64,000 bases of DNA from Mycetocola spongiae (GTDB lineage: Bacteria; Actinomycetota; Actinomycetes; Actinomycetales; Microbacteriaceae): positions 372,001-436,000 of the forward strand of contig NZ_CP080203.1 of NCBI RefSeq assembly GCF_020424085.1, given 5' to 3'. The notes beneath the pieces are model-generated. The model was not told the origin of the DNA and did not search any database. It saw only the letters and a program-made list of their open reading frames with translations. Positions 8,543 through 17,579 of this stretch are shown in pieces (position 1 is the stretch's first letter; each line of letters opens with the position of its first letter). The position numbers were made by a program, and so were the translations under genes.

Positions 8543-8607
8543 GGCCACACCTGTCGGTCGCGGTGCGTTGGGGAAGACGTATCACGGTGATCGAGAGGAG
8601 CAGTGCC

Positions 8608-9108
8608 ATGCAGAAACCCGTACGGGGAATGATCTTTATTCATTCGGCCCCTCGGGCCCTCCGCGCGCATATTGACTGGGCCGTGGGCGGGGTGCTTGAG
8701 TGCGCCCTCAACCTGCCCTGGATCGCACAGCCGATCCTGCCCCATGCCGTGCGCGCCGAATACGCGTGGGAGGGCCCCGCGGGCACCGGTGCGCGGCTGG
8801 CCTCAGCGCTCCACGAGTGGCCGCAGGCCCGCTTCGAGGTGGTGGAGGAGTCCTCGCCGTGGCAGGACGGCGGGCGCTGGATGTTCACCCCGAGCCGGGG
8901 CATGCACGCCGCACAGACCAATCGCGCCGGCGATATCGTGCTGGACGAAAACCTGCTGCGCCTCGCCCTCGCCGAGTCCCAGTCGGCGCCCGCCGGGCTC
9001 GCCGAGCGGCTGCGCGGGCTGCTGGGGGCGGGCTGGGACGAGGAGTTGGAGGTCTTCCGCAGTGCGGGTGACCTCGGCAACCTCGCCTGGCTGCACGGCG
9101 TGGGTTAA
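8608..9108 (+). CDS. DUF3145 family protein
   Basis: This 166-residue soluble protein starts MQKPVRGMIFIHSAPRALR, the characteristic opening of the actinobacterial DUF3145 family. No catalytic motif is apparent and the function is unknown. The ATG has GAGAGGAG at good spacing and a convincing promoter upstream; a longer in-frame start at 8563 lacks a ribosome-binding site. It faces the fatty-acid synthase operon convergently and shares a bidirectional terminator with fabF. From memory, the same neighbourhood recurs in related genomes, but conservation alone does not reveal a role. Confidence 0.85.
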   Translation: MQKPVRGMIFIHSAPRALRAHIDWAVGGVLECALNLPWIAQPILPHAVRAEYAWEGPAGTGARLASALHEWPQARFEVVEESSPWQDGGRWMFTPSRGMHAAQTNRAGDIVLDENLLRLALAESQSAPAGLAERLRGLLGAGWDEELEVFRSAGDLGNLAWLHGVG

Positions 9109-9113
9109 CGCAA

Positions 9114-9149
9114 AAAACCGGCCCCGGAATAGTCTCCGGGGCCGGTTTT
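9114..9149. terminator. Bidirectional terminator between DUF3145 and fabF
   Basis: AAAACCGGCCCCGGA pairs with TCCGGGGCCGGTTTT, giving a T-tract on both strands. Confidence 0.9.
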
Positions 9150-9160
9150 CTCCGCTGCGC

Positions 9161-10402
9161 CTATTCGCTGAACGTGCGCATCGCGATCACGGCGTTATGT
9201 CCGCCGAAACCAAAGGAGTTGCTGATCGCCAGCACCGGCTCGCTGCCCAGCTCGCGCGGGGAGGTCACCACATCCAGGGGGATATCCGGGTCCTGGTTAT
9301 CGAGGTTAATCGTGGGCGGGATCACGCGGTTATGCAGGGCAAGCGCGGTGAAGGCCGCCTCGATTGCCCCCGCGCCACCGAGCAGGTGACCGGTGGCGCC
9401 CTTGGTGGCGGTCACGGGGATCTCGTGGACACGATCACCAAATACGGCCTTGAGCGCGTTGTACTCGGCGATGTCTCCCACGGGCGTGGACGTGGCGTGG
9501 GCATTAATATGGCTCACATCGTCCAGCGTATAGCCGCCATTTTCCACGGCGGCGCGCATCGCGCGGGCCGCGGCGGTACCCTCGGGGTCCGGCGCGGTGA
9601 TGTGATACGCGTCCGAGGTCACGGCGCCGCCGATCACCTCGGCATAGATGCGTGCGCCGCGCGCCTGGGCGTGCTCCAGCGTCTCGATGATGAGTGCCGC
9701 GGCACCCTCGCCGAGCACAAACCCATCGCGGTCGCGGTCATAGGGCCGCGAGGCGATTGTGGGCTCGTCATTGCGCTTGGACAGCGCCTGCATGGCGGCG
9801 AAGGAGGCGATGGGCAGCGGGTGGATCGCGGCCTCGGAGCCTCCGGCGACCACCACATCGGCCAGGCCGGCCTGCAGGTGGTCATAGGCGTTTGCGATGG
9901 ACTCGGTGCTGGAGGCACACGCGGAAACCACGGTGCGCTCGCCTCCGCGGGCGCCGAGATCCATGCCGATGGCCGCGGCGGGGCCGTTGGGCATCAGCAT
10001 GGGAACGGTCATGGGGAGCACGCGGCGCGGGCCCTTTTCACGCAGGGTGTCCCACGCGTCCAGGAGCGTCCACACGCCGCCGATTCCGGTGGCCCAGTCC
10101 ACGAGCAGGCGCTCGGGGTCCACCTCGGGGGTGCCGGCGTCCAGCCAGGCCTCGCGCGCGGCGATCAGCGCAAACTGGCTTGAGGGGTCAAGACGCTTGG
10201 TCTCAAAACGCTCAAGTACGTCGGTGGCCTTCACGGCCGCCTGTGCGGCAAAGGTTACGGGGATGCCGAGCTCGGAAACCCACTCCTGCTCGAGGGGGGA
10301 GGCTCCGGACTTGCCGGCGAGGAGGTTCGCCCAGGTGTCCTCGGTGTTGCCGCCCAGGGGGCTGGTCATTCCGATACCGGTGACGACGATTCTCTTGGTC
10401 AT
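9161..10402 (-). CDS. fabF: Beta-ketoacyl-ACP synthase II
   Basis: This condensing enzyme elongates acyl-ACP with malonyl-ACP in type II fatty-acid synthesis. The 413 residues contain the Cys-His-His triad: Cys162 in VSACASS, His302 in NAHATSTPVGD and His339 in KGATGHLLGGAG. The ATG at 10402 (MTKRIVVTGIGMTSPLGG) is preceded by a GAAAGAG ribosome-binding site; the 13-codon upstream extension is unlikely. It is the last gene of the aceE-fasR / fabD-fabH-acpP-fabF series. It is separated from acpP by 83 bp that hold a very stable hairpin. Confidence 0.96.
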   Translation of the reverse strand: MTKRIVVTGIGMTSPLGGNTEDTWANLLAGKSGASPLEQEWVSELGIPVTFAAQAAVKATDVLERFETKRLDPSSQFALIAAREAWLDAGTPEVDPERLLVDWATGIGGVWTLLDAWDTLREKGPRRVLPMTVPMLMPNGPAAAIGMDLGARGGERTVVSACASSTESIANAYDHLQAGLADVVVAGGSEAAIHPLPIASFAAMQALSKRNDEPTIASRPYDRDRDGFVLGEGAAALIIETLEHAQARGARIYAEVIGGAVTSDAYHITAPDPEGTAAARAMRAAVENGGYTLDDVSHINAHATSTPVGDIAEYNALKAVFGDRVHEIPVTATKGATGHLLGGAGAIEAAFTALALHNRVIPPTINLDNQDPDIPLDVVTSPRELGSEPVLAISNSFGFGGHNAVIAMRTFSE

Positions 10403-10441
10403 TCGATGAACTCTTTCGTCTGTAAAAGGAGGGTGAAGCAT

Positions 10442-10473
10442 CCCCGGGCCCGGCCAAAGGGCCGGGCCCGGGG
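10442..10473 (-). promoter_or_regulatory. Very stable hairpin between acpP and fabF
   Basis: A 14-bp all-G/C perfect stem (10442-10455 with 10460-10473) and a 4-nt loop sit between the two genes. It has no T-tract, so it may be a partial terminator or an RNA stabiliser that raises acpP relative to fabF. Confidence 0.65.
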
Positions 10474-10485
10474 CAACGGTAATGC

Positions 10486-10728
10486 CTAGGCGTTAACGAT
10501 GAAGCTGACGGCGTCGCCGACGGTCTTCAGGTTCTTAACCTCTTCGTCCGGAATCTTCACGTCGAACTTCTCCTCGGCGTTGACCACGATGGTCATCATC
10601 GAGATGGAGTCGATGTCGAGGTCGTCGGTGAACGACTTCTCGAGCTCAACCTGATCGGCGGCGATACCGGTCTCGTCGTTAACCAGCTCGGCCAGGCCGG
10701 CGAGTACTTCTTCGGTGGACAGTGCCAT
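10486..10728 (-). CDS. acpP: Acyl carrier protein
   Basis: This 80-residue acidic four-helix protein carries growing acyl chains on a phosphopantetheine arm. The attachment serine is Ser41 in DLDIDSIS, a slight variant of the usual DSL motif. Shine-Dalgarno AAGGAGAAA precedes the ATG. It lies between fabH (80 bp upstream) and fabF. Codon use is strongly C-ending (AAC, GAC, TTC), as expected for one of the most abundant proteins in the cell. Confidence 0.97.
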   Translation of the reverse strand: MALSTEEVLAGLAELVNDETGIAADQVELEKSFTDDLDIDSISMMTIVVNAEEKFDVKIPDEEVKNLKTVGDAVSFIVNA

Positions 10729-10808
10729 GATGTTTCTCCTTGAATATCGAGTGACCGTCGAACAGTTTATGGCAGTCACGAGTGTTTCGGGCAATTGGGT
10801 GCCGAAAT

Positions 10809-11813
10809 TTAGGGCAGAACGACGACCTGGGCGCCAAATACGAGGCCGGCGCCGAAGCCGATCTGCAGGGCGAGGCCGCCGCTGAGCTCGGGGTTTTCCC
10901 GGAGCAGGCGGTGCGTGGCGAGGGGGATCGAGGCCGCGGAGGTATTGCCGGTATCGGCGATATCGCGGGCGATCACCACGGACTCGGGCAGCTTCAGCTG
11001 CTTCGCGAACTCGTCCACGATGCGCATATTTGCCTGGTGCGGGATAAATGCCGCCAGGTCGCTTGCCTCGATGCCCGCGGCGTCCAGGGCCTGTCGGGCC
11101 ACCTTGGCCATGTCCCAGACGGCCCAGCGGAAGACCGAGGGGCCCTCCTGGCGCAGCGTGGGCCACGGGGCCTCGCCATCGCGGAACTGGGTCAGGGTGG
11201 CGTTCATGCCGACCTTATCGGCGCTGGAACCATCCGAGCCCCAGATGGTCTCGGAGATGCCGGGGAACTCGGAGGGGCCCACGACGGCGGCGCCGGCGCC
11301 ATCGCCGAGCAGGAAGGAGATGCTGCGGTCGGTGGGGTCGATCACATCGGAGAGCTTCTCCGCACCGATGACCACGGCATAGTGGGCGGCCCCGGCGCGA
11401 ATCAGCGCGTCCGCCTGAGCGATGGCATAGGCATAACCCGCACATGCGGCGTTGAGGTCATAGGCCGCGGCGGGGTTGGCGCCGATGCGGTCGGCCACCA
11501 CGGCGGCCATCGACGGGGTCTGCTGCACATTGGAGATGGTGGCTACCAGCACCAGGTCCACGAGCGCGGGGTCGATTCCGGCGGCCGCGATGGCCTCGGT
11601 GGCGGCCTCGGTGGCGAGGTCAATCGCGCTGATGTCGTGGGACGCGCGGGTGCGGGTGATCACACCGGTGCGCTGCTGGATCCACTCATCGGAGGAATTA
11701 ATGGGTTCGATAATCTCCGAATTGGGGACCACGAGGTCGCCGCGCGCGGCGCCCATTCCGAGGATGCGGGTGAACGCGGGGCCGGTGGCCTGCTTCAGGG
11801 TGGGGCGTGACAT
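10809..11813 (-). CDS. fabH: Beta-ketoacyl-ACP synthase III
   Basis: FabH starts each fatty acid by condensing a primer acyl-CoA with malonyl-ACP. In this group the primers are often branched acyl-CoAs, giving iso/anteiso fatty acids. The 334 residues contain Cys124 (NAACAGYAY), His259 (IPHQANMRI) and Asn290 (DTGNTSAAS). Its ATG directly abuts the TAG of fabD (no gap), so translation is probably coupled. Branched-primer preference is inferred from the lineage, not visible here. Confidence 0.96.
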   Translation of the reverse strand: MSRPTLKQATGPAFTRILGMGAARGDLVVPNSEIIEPINSSDEWIQQRTGVITRTRASHDISAIDLATEAATEAIAAAGIDPALVDLVLVATISNVQQTPSMAAVVADRIGANPAAAYDLNAACAGYAYAIAQADALIRAGAAHYAVVIGAEKLSDVIDPTDRSISFLLGDGAGAAVVGPSEFPGISETIWGSDGSSADKVGMNATLTQFRDGEAPWPTLRQEGPSVFRWAVWDMAKVARQALDAAGIEASDLAAFIPHQANMRIVDEFAKQLKLPESVVIARDIADTGNTSAASIPLATHRLLRENPELSGGLALQIGFGAGLVFGAQVVVLP

Positions 11814-12743
11814 CTAGTTTCCTTCGGGCTGCGAGGTGAGGAGGGCTACGGCGGCGGGAATATCCGCGGGGGTTTTAATGGCCACGGTGGGCACGCCCTT
11901 AAGGCCGCGGCGGGCCAGGCCGGTGAGTGCGCCGGCGGGGGCGAGCTCGATCATTCCGGTGATGCCTGCCTCGGCGAAGGACTCCATGCAGAGGTCCCAG
12001 CGCACGGGGGAGGCCACCTGGGTTACCAGCAGGCCCAGGAACTCGGCCCCATCGGTGATCTGGTGGCCGTTGTTATTGGTCCACAGGGGAAGCTGCGGAT
12101 CGCGGGTCTCCACGTCCTGCGCGATCCCGGCCAGCACGGTGCGGGCGGACTCCATATAGCGGGTGTGGAAGGCGCCGGCCACCTGCAGGGGGATCACGCG
12201 GGCCCCGGCGGGCGGGGTGGCCTTAAGGGCCTCCAGGCCGTCAAACTCGCCGGCGACCACGATCTGGCCGCCGCCGTTGTAATTGGCGGGGGACAGGCCC
12301 ACGGCCGCGGCGGCCTCCTCGACCACGGCGTCGCCGCCGCCGAGCACGGCGCTCATGCCGGTGGGAACCAGGGCGGCGGCCTCGGCCATCGCGGTGGCGC
12401 GGGCGGCCACAAAGCGCAGGGCCACGTCCTCCTCGAGCACGCCGGCACCGGCGGCCGCGGCGATCTCGCCCACGGAATGTCCGGCGATGCCGCCGATCTG
12501 CGCCCCGGGGGCCGCGGCACGCAGCGCGTGCAGGGCGAGCAGGCTCGCCGCCACGATCAGGGGCTGGGCCACCGCGGTATCGCGGATCGTATCGGCATCG
12601 GAGACCGTGCCGTGGGTGATGAGATCCACCCCGGAGGCAACCGAATAGCGTTCAAGAAGCTCGCGCGCCTCGGGGCTGTCGAGCCACGGGGTGAGGAAGC
12701 CGGGGGTCTGGGAGCCCTGTCCGGGGCAAACAATCACAATCAC
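11814..12743 (-). CDS. fabD: Malonyl-CoA:ACP transacylase
   Basis: FabD loads malonyl groups onto ACP. The 309 residues show the GQGSQ opening (about residues 8-12), the nucleophile elbow GHSVG (88-92, Ser90) and the catalytic His193 in AFHTRYME. The start is a GTG at 12743 with GGAGGG almost touching it; a second GTG two codons later (12737) would have better spacing and is an alternative. It is the first gene of fabD-fabH-acpP-fabF, and the preceding 127 bp carry a candidate operator. Confidence 0.95.
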   Translation of the reverse strand: MIVIVCPGQGSQTPGFLTPWLDSPEARELLERYSVASGVDLITHGTVSDADTIRDTAVAQPLIVAASLLALHALRAAAPGAQIGGIAGHSVGEIAAAAGAGVLEEDVALRFVAARATAMAEAAALVPTGMSAVLGGGDAVVEEAAAAVGLSPANYNGGGQIVVAGEFDGLEALKATPPAGARVIPLQVAGAFHTRYMESARTVLAGIAQDVETRDPQLPLWTNNNGHQITDGAEFLGLLVTQVASPVRWDLCMESFAEAGITGMIELAPAGALTGLARRGLKGVPTVAIKTPADIPAAVALLTSQPEGN

Positions 12744-12787
12744 CCCTCCATCTTGCCAAGGTGTGGGCTCGATTGAGTGTTGACTCT

Positions 12788-12816
12788 CTCACAAGAATGA
12801 GAAAAATCTTTGTGAG
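12788..12816 (-). promoter_or_regulatory. Candidate FasR operator upstream of fabD
   Basis: An inverted repeat has half-sites CTCACAA (12788-12794) and TTGTGAG (12810-12816) around an A/T-rich centre, with partial symmetry continuing inward. It lies 45-75 bp upstream of fabD. In Streptomyces coelicolor, FasR binds and activates the same promoter region, so this is the natural binding site. A match to the known FasR site was not tested. Confidence 0.5.
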
Positions 12817-12870
12817 TAATCAATAACGGGTGCGGCGGGGATGGCCTCCCCGGCGCCTGCGGCGCGGCCG

Positions 12871-14070
12871 CTAGCGCTTCTTGCGCTGCTCGGGCTCGGC
12901 GATGGATCCGAGGATCAGGGCCGATTGCAGGATGAGCGCCTCTCGTGCCCCGGTGGCATCCCAGCCGATCACCTCGGAGACGCGCTTCAGGCGGTAGCGC
13001 ACGGTATTGGGGTGCACAAAGAGTTCGCGGGCCGTGGCCTCCAGCGAACGGCCGTTATCGAGATAGCACCAGAGCGTGGCCACCAGCTCGGTGGAATGTG
13101 CCTGGAGCGGGCGGTAGACCTTCTCGATGAGGGTGGACCGGGCGATGGGATCACCCGCGAGGGCGCGCTCGGGCAGCAGGTCATCGGCGGCCACGGGACG
13201 CGGCGCATTGCGCCAGGAGCGGGCCACGGCAAAACCGGCGAGGGCGGCGCGGGCGCTCTTGGAGGCCTCCACGAGCGTGCCCATCTCGGGGCCCAGCACG
13301 AGGTGGCCGGGGCCAAAGAGGGGCTCGAGGTGGGCGGCGATTTCAAAAAATGACAGGGCGGAGGCGGTGCCGATCGTATCGTCCTCTACAACCTGATCGC
13401 GCGGGGTGGCCCGGCCGATCACCAGGACCAGGCGGCCTCCCTGCACCCCGATCAGGACATCGGCTGCCATATGGCGGGCCGCGCGGCGCAGCTGATCCAC
13501 GTCCAGCTGCGCGGGCGTGGTGCCCACCAGGACCGCAACCTCGCCGTGGCCGTGCCAGCCGAGGGCGGCAATGCGGCTGGGCAGCTCGTCATCGGCCTCG
13601 CCCGAGAGGATCGAGTCCACCACGAGCGCCTCCAGGCGGGCATCCCAGAGTCCGCGCGCCTCGGCGGCGCGCGCATAAACATCCGCGGAGGCAAAGGCGA
13701 TCTCCCGCGAATAGAGCAGGATGGCCTCACGCAGGCCCTGACCGCCGTCCTTCACGCGGTCCTCCACCACCTCAACGGTGATGCGAATAAGTTGCAGGGT
13801 TTGCTGCAGGCTCACCGAGCGCAGCAGCTCCCGCGGGGCAGCACCAAAAACATCGGCGGCGATCCACGGGGTGGAACGGGGGTCGTCGTACCAGGAAATG
13901 AAGGAGGTGATGCCCGCCTGGGCGACGAGGCCTACGGCCGAGCGTCGCCCAGGGGGCATCTCCGCGTACCAGGGAAGATCGTCCTCGAGTTTACCGAGGG
14001 TAACGGTCGCCAGCTCTCCGGAAATCCGGCGGAGCCAGGCGAGCGTTTCTTCCTTGGAACGTTCCTTCAT
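12871..14070 (-). CDS. fasR: FasR-type PucR-family regulator of fatty-acid synthesis
   Basis: This 399-residue regulator has a large N-terminal sensory region and a C-terminal PucR-type helix-turn-helix (about residues 340-368: RSLEATARELFVHPNTVRYR). In Streptomyces coelicolor the orthologously placed FasR activates the fabD-fabH-acpP-fabF operon. The position directly before fabD and behind aceE supports the same role here. It is 14 bp downstream of aceE, so it is probably cotranscribed with pyruvate dehydrogenase. This would link acetyl-CoA supply to fatty-acid synthesis. Confidence 0.88.
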   Translation of the reverse strand: MKERSKEETLAWLRRISGELATVTLGKLEDDLPWYAEMPPGRRSAVGLVAQAGITSFISWYDDPRSTPWIAADVFGAAPRELLRSVSLQQTLQLIRITVEVVEDRVKDGGQGLREAILLYSREIAFASADVYARAAEARGLWDARLEALVVDSILSGEADDELPSRIAALGWHGHGEVAVLVGTTPAQLDVDQLRRAARHMAADVLIGVQGGRLVLVIGRATPRDQVVEDDTIGTASALSFFEIAAHLEPLFGPGHLVLGPEMGTLVEASKSARAALAGFAVARSWRNAPRPVAADDLLPERALAGDPIARSTLIEKVYRPLQAHSTELVATLWCYLDNGRSLEATARELFVHPNTVRYRLKRVSEVIGWDATGAREALILQSALILGSIAEPEQRKKR

Positions 14071-14084
14071 TGGTTATCGAATGC

Positions 14085-16811
14085 CTAGGCGTCGCCGCCG
14101 GCGTTGCCGGTGGTTCCCGCGTTGACATCGTGCAGGCTATAGCGCTCGATCGCCTGGCCCACGAGGGCGCGGTCGATCTTGCCCTGGCGGGCCAGGAGCT
14201 CCAGCGTGCGCACAACCATCGAGTGGCTATCGATCTTGAAATAGCGACGCGCGGCGGCACGGGTATCCGAGAAACCAAAGTCATCGGCGCCCAGGGTGGC
14301 ATAGTCACCCGGGACAAACTGACGAATCTGGTCGGGCACGGCGTGCATATAGTCGGTGGTCGCGATGAACGGACCCTCGGCTCCGGCGAGCTTCTTCGTG
14401 ACGTAGGCCTCCTCGGGGGTCTGGTCGGGGTGCAGGAAGTTATGCTCCTCAACCTTCAGGCCCTCGCGGCGCAGCTCCGACCAGGAGGTGACCGACCAGA
14501 CATCGGCGCTTACGCCCCAGTCCTCGGCCAGGATCTCCTGGGCCTCCAGTGCCCACGGCACCGAGACACCCGATCCCAGGAGCTGGGCCTTGGGGCCCGA
14601 GACCTCGGAATCGCGCAGCTTATAAATACCCTTCAGCAGACCCTCGACGTCCAGGTTCTCCGGCTCGGCCGGGTGAACGATGGGCTCGTTATAAACCGTC
14701 AGGTAGTACATGACGTTGGGGTCGTTATGCGTGCCGCCGTACATGCGGTCGAGGCCGGCGCGCACGATGTGCCCGATCTCGTAGCCATAGGCGGGGTCAT
14801 AGCTGATCACGGCCGGGTTGGTGGACGCGAGCAGGGGCGAGTGGCCGTCGGCGTGCTGGAGGCCCTCACCCGTGAGGGTGGTGCGTCCGGCGGTCGCGGC
14901 GACCATAAAGCCGCGGGCCATCGCATCGCCGGCGGCCCAGATGGCATCGGCGGTGCGCTGGAATCCAAACATCGAGTAGAACACGTAGAACGGGATCAGG
15001 GGCTCACCCTGGACCGAATACGTGGTGCCGAGGGCGCTAAACGCGGCCAGTGCCCCGGCCTCGTTGATACCCACGTGCACGATCTGACCCTGCGGGGACT
15101 CCTTATAGGCCAGGAGCAGGTCGCGGTCCACCGAGGTGTAGTGCTGACCGTTGGGGTTATAGATCTTCGCGGAGGGGAAGAAGGCGTCCATACCAAAGGT
15201 ACGGGCCTCATCCGGGATGATCGGCACGATGCGGTTGCCGAAGTCCTTGGAACGCAGGAGGTCCTTGAGCAGGCGGACAAACGCCATGGTGGTGGCGATC
15301 TGCTGCTTTCCGGAGCCCTTCTTCGCCATCTTATAGGCGTCGTCCTGGGGCAGGTTCAGCTGCGTGTACTTGCTGCGACGCTCGGGCAGGTAGCCGCCGA
15401 GCGCGCGGCGACGCTCGTGCAGATACTGGATCGCCTCATCGTCGTTGCCGGGGTGGTAATACGGCGGCTGATAGGGGTTTTCCTCCAGCTGCGCGTCGGT
15501 CACCGGAATGTGCATGGCATCGCGGAAGCTCTTGAGGTCCTCCACGGTCATCTTCTTCATCTGGTGCGTGGCGTTGCGGGCCTCGAAGCTCGGGCCGAGG
15601 CCGTAGCCCTTGACCGTCTTGGTGAGGATCACGGTGGGCTGACCCTTATGCTCACTCGCCGCCTTAAACGCCGCATAAACCTTGCGGTAGTCGTGGCCGC
15701 CGCGCTTGAGGCCCCAGATCTGGTCGTCGGAATAGTCCTCAACCATCTTGGCGGTGCGCGGGTCGCGACCGAAGAAGTGGTCGCGCACAAACGCGCCCGA
15801 CTCGGCCTTATAGGTCTGGTAGTCGCCATCGGGGGTTTCGTTCATGAGGTTCACGAGCGCACCCTCGGTGTCCTGGGCGAGCAGCGGATCCCACTCGCGA
15901 CCCCAGACAACCTTGATTACGTTCCAGCCGGCGCCACGGAAGTAGCTCTCCAGCTCCTGCATGATCTTGCCGTTTCCGCGCACGGGCCCGTCGAGGCGCT
16001 GCAGGTTACAGTTGATCACAAAATTGAGGTTATCCAGACCCTCATTGGCGGCCACCTGAAGCTGGCCGCGGCTCTCGACCTCGTCCATCTCGCCATCGCC
16101 GAGGAACGCCCAGACCTGCTGGTCGCTGGCATCCTTGATGCCGCGGTTGGTGAGGTACTTATTGGCCTGTGCCTGATAGATCGCGTTGATCGGGCCAAGA
16201 CCCATCGACACGGTGGGGAACTGCCAGAACTCCGGCATCAGGCGCGGGTGCGGATAGGAGCTGAGCCCGCCACCGGCGTGCGACTTCTCCTGACGGAATC
16301 CGTCCAGCTGATCGGTGCTCAGGCGGCCCTCGAGGAACGCGCGGGCATAGGTGCCGGGGGAGGCGTGACCCTGGATGAAGACCTGGTCTCCACCGCCCGG
16401 GTGATCCTGGCCGCGGAAGAAGTGGTTAAAGCCCACCTCGTAGAGCGCGGCGGAGGAGGCATAGGTGGCGATATGGCCACCGACGCCGATTCCGGGACGC
16501 TGCGCGCGGTGCACCGTGATGGCCGCGTTCCAGCGGATCCAGGCGCGGTAACGACGCTCGATTTCCTCGTTGCCGGGGAACTCGGGCTCCATGTCCGTGG
16601 CGATCGTATTGATGTAGTCGGTGGTGGGAACCATCGGAACACCCAGCTGCAGCTCACGCGAACGCTTGAGCAGGCTCAGCATCATGTCGCGGCCGCGGCC
16701 ATGGCCCTGGGTCGCGACGAGCTGGTCGAGCGACTCCTGCCATTCGGCTGTTTCTTCCGGATCGACGTCAAAGTTGTTGACGGAGTACGGGTCCTGGTCG
16801 TTTACAGTCAC
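14085..16811 (-). CDS. aceE: Pyruvate dehydrogenase E1, homodimeric type
   Basis: E1 decarboxylates pyruvate with thiamine diphosphate and passes the acetyl group to the lipoyl domain of E2. Its 908 residues match the homodimeric AceE type. The ThDP-binding motif runs from GDGEMDE (238-244) to NCN (about 267-269). The start is GTG at 16811 with GAGAAAGG 9 nt upstream. The lpd (E3) and a lipoyl E2 gene lie 30 kb away. In Corynebacterium the pyruvate and 2-oxoglutarate complexes share components, so E1 may use that E2. Codon use is strongly C-ending, indicating high expression. Confidence 0.96.
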   Translation of the reverse strand: MTVNDQDPYSVNNFDVDPEETAEWQESLDQLVATQGHGRGRDMMLSLLKRSRELQLGVPMVPTTDYINTIATDMEPEFPGNEEIERRYRAWIRWNAAITVHRAQRPGIGVGGHIATYASSAALYEVGFNHFFRGQDHPGGGDQVFIQGHASPGTYARAFLEGRLSTDQLDGFRQEKSHAGGGLSSYPHPRLMPEFWQFPTVSMGLGPINAIYQAQANKYLTNRGIKDASDQQVWAFLGDGEMDEVESRGQLQVAANEGLDNLNFVINCNLQRLDGPVRGNGKIMQELESYFRGAGWNVIKVVWGREWDPLLAQDTEGALVNLMNETPDGDYQTYKAESGAFVRDHFFGRDPRTAKMVEDYSDDQIWGLKRGGHDYRKVYAAFKAASEHKGQPTVILTKTVKGYGLGPSFEARNATHQMKKMTVEDLKSFRDAMHIPVTDAQLEENPYQPPYYHPGNDDEAIQYLHERRRALGGYLPERRSKYTQLNLPQDDAYKMAKKGSGKQQIATTMAFVRLLKDLLRSKDFGNRIVPIIPDEARTFGMDAFFPSAKIYNPNGQHYTSVDRDLLLAYKESPQGQIVHVGINEAGALAAFSALGTTYSVQGEPLIPFYVFYSMFGFQRTADAIWAAGDAMARGFMVAATAGRTTLTGEGLQHADGHSPLLASTNPAVISYDPAYGYEIGHIVRAGLDRMYGGTHNDPNVMYYLTVYNEPIVHPAEPENLDVEGLLKGIYKLRDSEVSGPKAQLLGSGVSVPWALEAQEILAEDWGVSADVWSVTSWSELRREGLKVEEHNFLHPDQTPEEAYVTKKLAGAEGPFIATTDYMHAVPDQIRQFVPGDYATLGADDFGFSDTRAAARRYFKIDSHSMVVRTLELLARQGKIDRALVGQAIERYSLHDVNAGTTGNAGGDA

Positions 16812-17007
16812 CGTCGACCTTTCTCTCAGTGGCAGATCGTGCCGAATAAAATTTTGGGCAAAACGCGCACGCCGCTTGGGTTACAAAAGTTGTGTGCGTT
16901 TCTCCCAGCCTACCGACCCCGGGGCTATTTGCGTGATTCCTGGCACGCATTTGTCCGTGCCGATTAGGGTGGGATCTAGCTCATCGCGAAGGGAAAATGG
17001 CGAAAAT

Positions 17008-17481
17008 ATGCTGAACATCACGGAACAGGCCCCCGACTTTACGCTTCTGAATCAATTTGGTGAAAGTGTCACACTGTCCGAATTTGCCGGGCGCAAGGCC
17101 GTAGCGCTGGTATTTATTCCGCTGGCTTTTTCCGGAATCTGCACGGGAGAGTTGTGCGAATTGCGCGATAACCTCACCGAGTTAACCTCCGCCGATGTGG
17201 AACTGCTTGTGGTCTCGGTGGACTCCAAATGGGCGCTGCGGATCTGGGGTGAGCGCGAGGGTTATGACTTCACGCTGCTCGCCGATTTCTGGCCGCACGG
17301 GGCAGTGGCCCAAAAATACGGTGTTTATGATGAGGGTCGCGGGGTCGCCCAGCGCGCCACGTTCCTGATCGATATCCATGGCGTGATTCGGGATGCGTTT
17401 ATGACCGAGCCGGGGCAGCCGCGGGCGATCGCGCGCTACCGGGATGCGGTCGCGGCACTCGCGGCGCCCGGCCTCTCCTAG
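17008..17481 (+). CDS. ahpE: AhpE-type peroxiredoxin with extra Bcp-like cysteine
   Basis: This thiol peroxidase reduces hydroperoxides. The 157-residue protein opens MLNITEQAPDFTLLNQFG and contains FWPHGAVAQKYGV, both close to mycobacterial AhpE. The peroxidatic cysteine is Cys45 in FSGICTGELCELRD. A second cysteine, Cys50, stands five residues later, the spacing of the resolving cysteine of Escherichia coli Bcp. Mycobacterial AhpE is a 1-Cys enzyme at this position. A five-codon reading frame (ATG 16997) ends with a TGA overlapping the start codon region, possibly by chance. The gene is divergent from aceE. Confidence 0.9.
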   Translation: MLNITEQAPDFTLLNQFGESVTLSEFAGRKAVALVFIPLAFSGICTGELCELRDNLTELTSADVELLVVSVDSKWALRIWGEREGYDFTLLADFWPHGAVAQKYGVYDEGRGVAQRATFLIDIHGVIRDAFMTEPGQPRAIARYRDAVAALAAPGLS

Positions 17482-17483
17482 GC

Positions 17484-17579
17484 GGCGTCTCCTAGGTGGC
17501 GTATTCGGCGGGCTGCACGATCACCCGACCCGGCGTCTCCTAGGCGGCGTATTCCGCGGGCTGCACGATCACCCAGCCC
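17484..17579. repeat. Tandem 48-bp duplication of the AIM24 gene's 3' end
   Basis: Units 17484-17531 and 17532-17579 match at 44 of 48 positions. The second unit holds the last codons and stop of the AIM24 gene; the first is a non-coding copy that would encode nearly the same tail (VIVQPAEYA). A shorter similar stretch overlaps the ahpE stop at about 17470-17490. Confidence 0.9.

Noticed and set aside
16997-17014. A five-codon upstream frame overlapping the ahpE start
   Set aside because: Too short and without a clear ribosome-binding site; likely chance, though noted in the ahpE entry.
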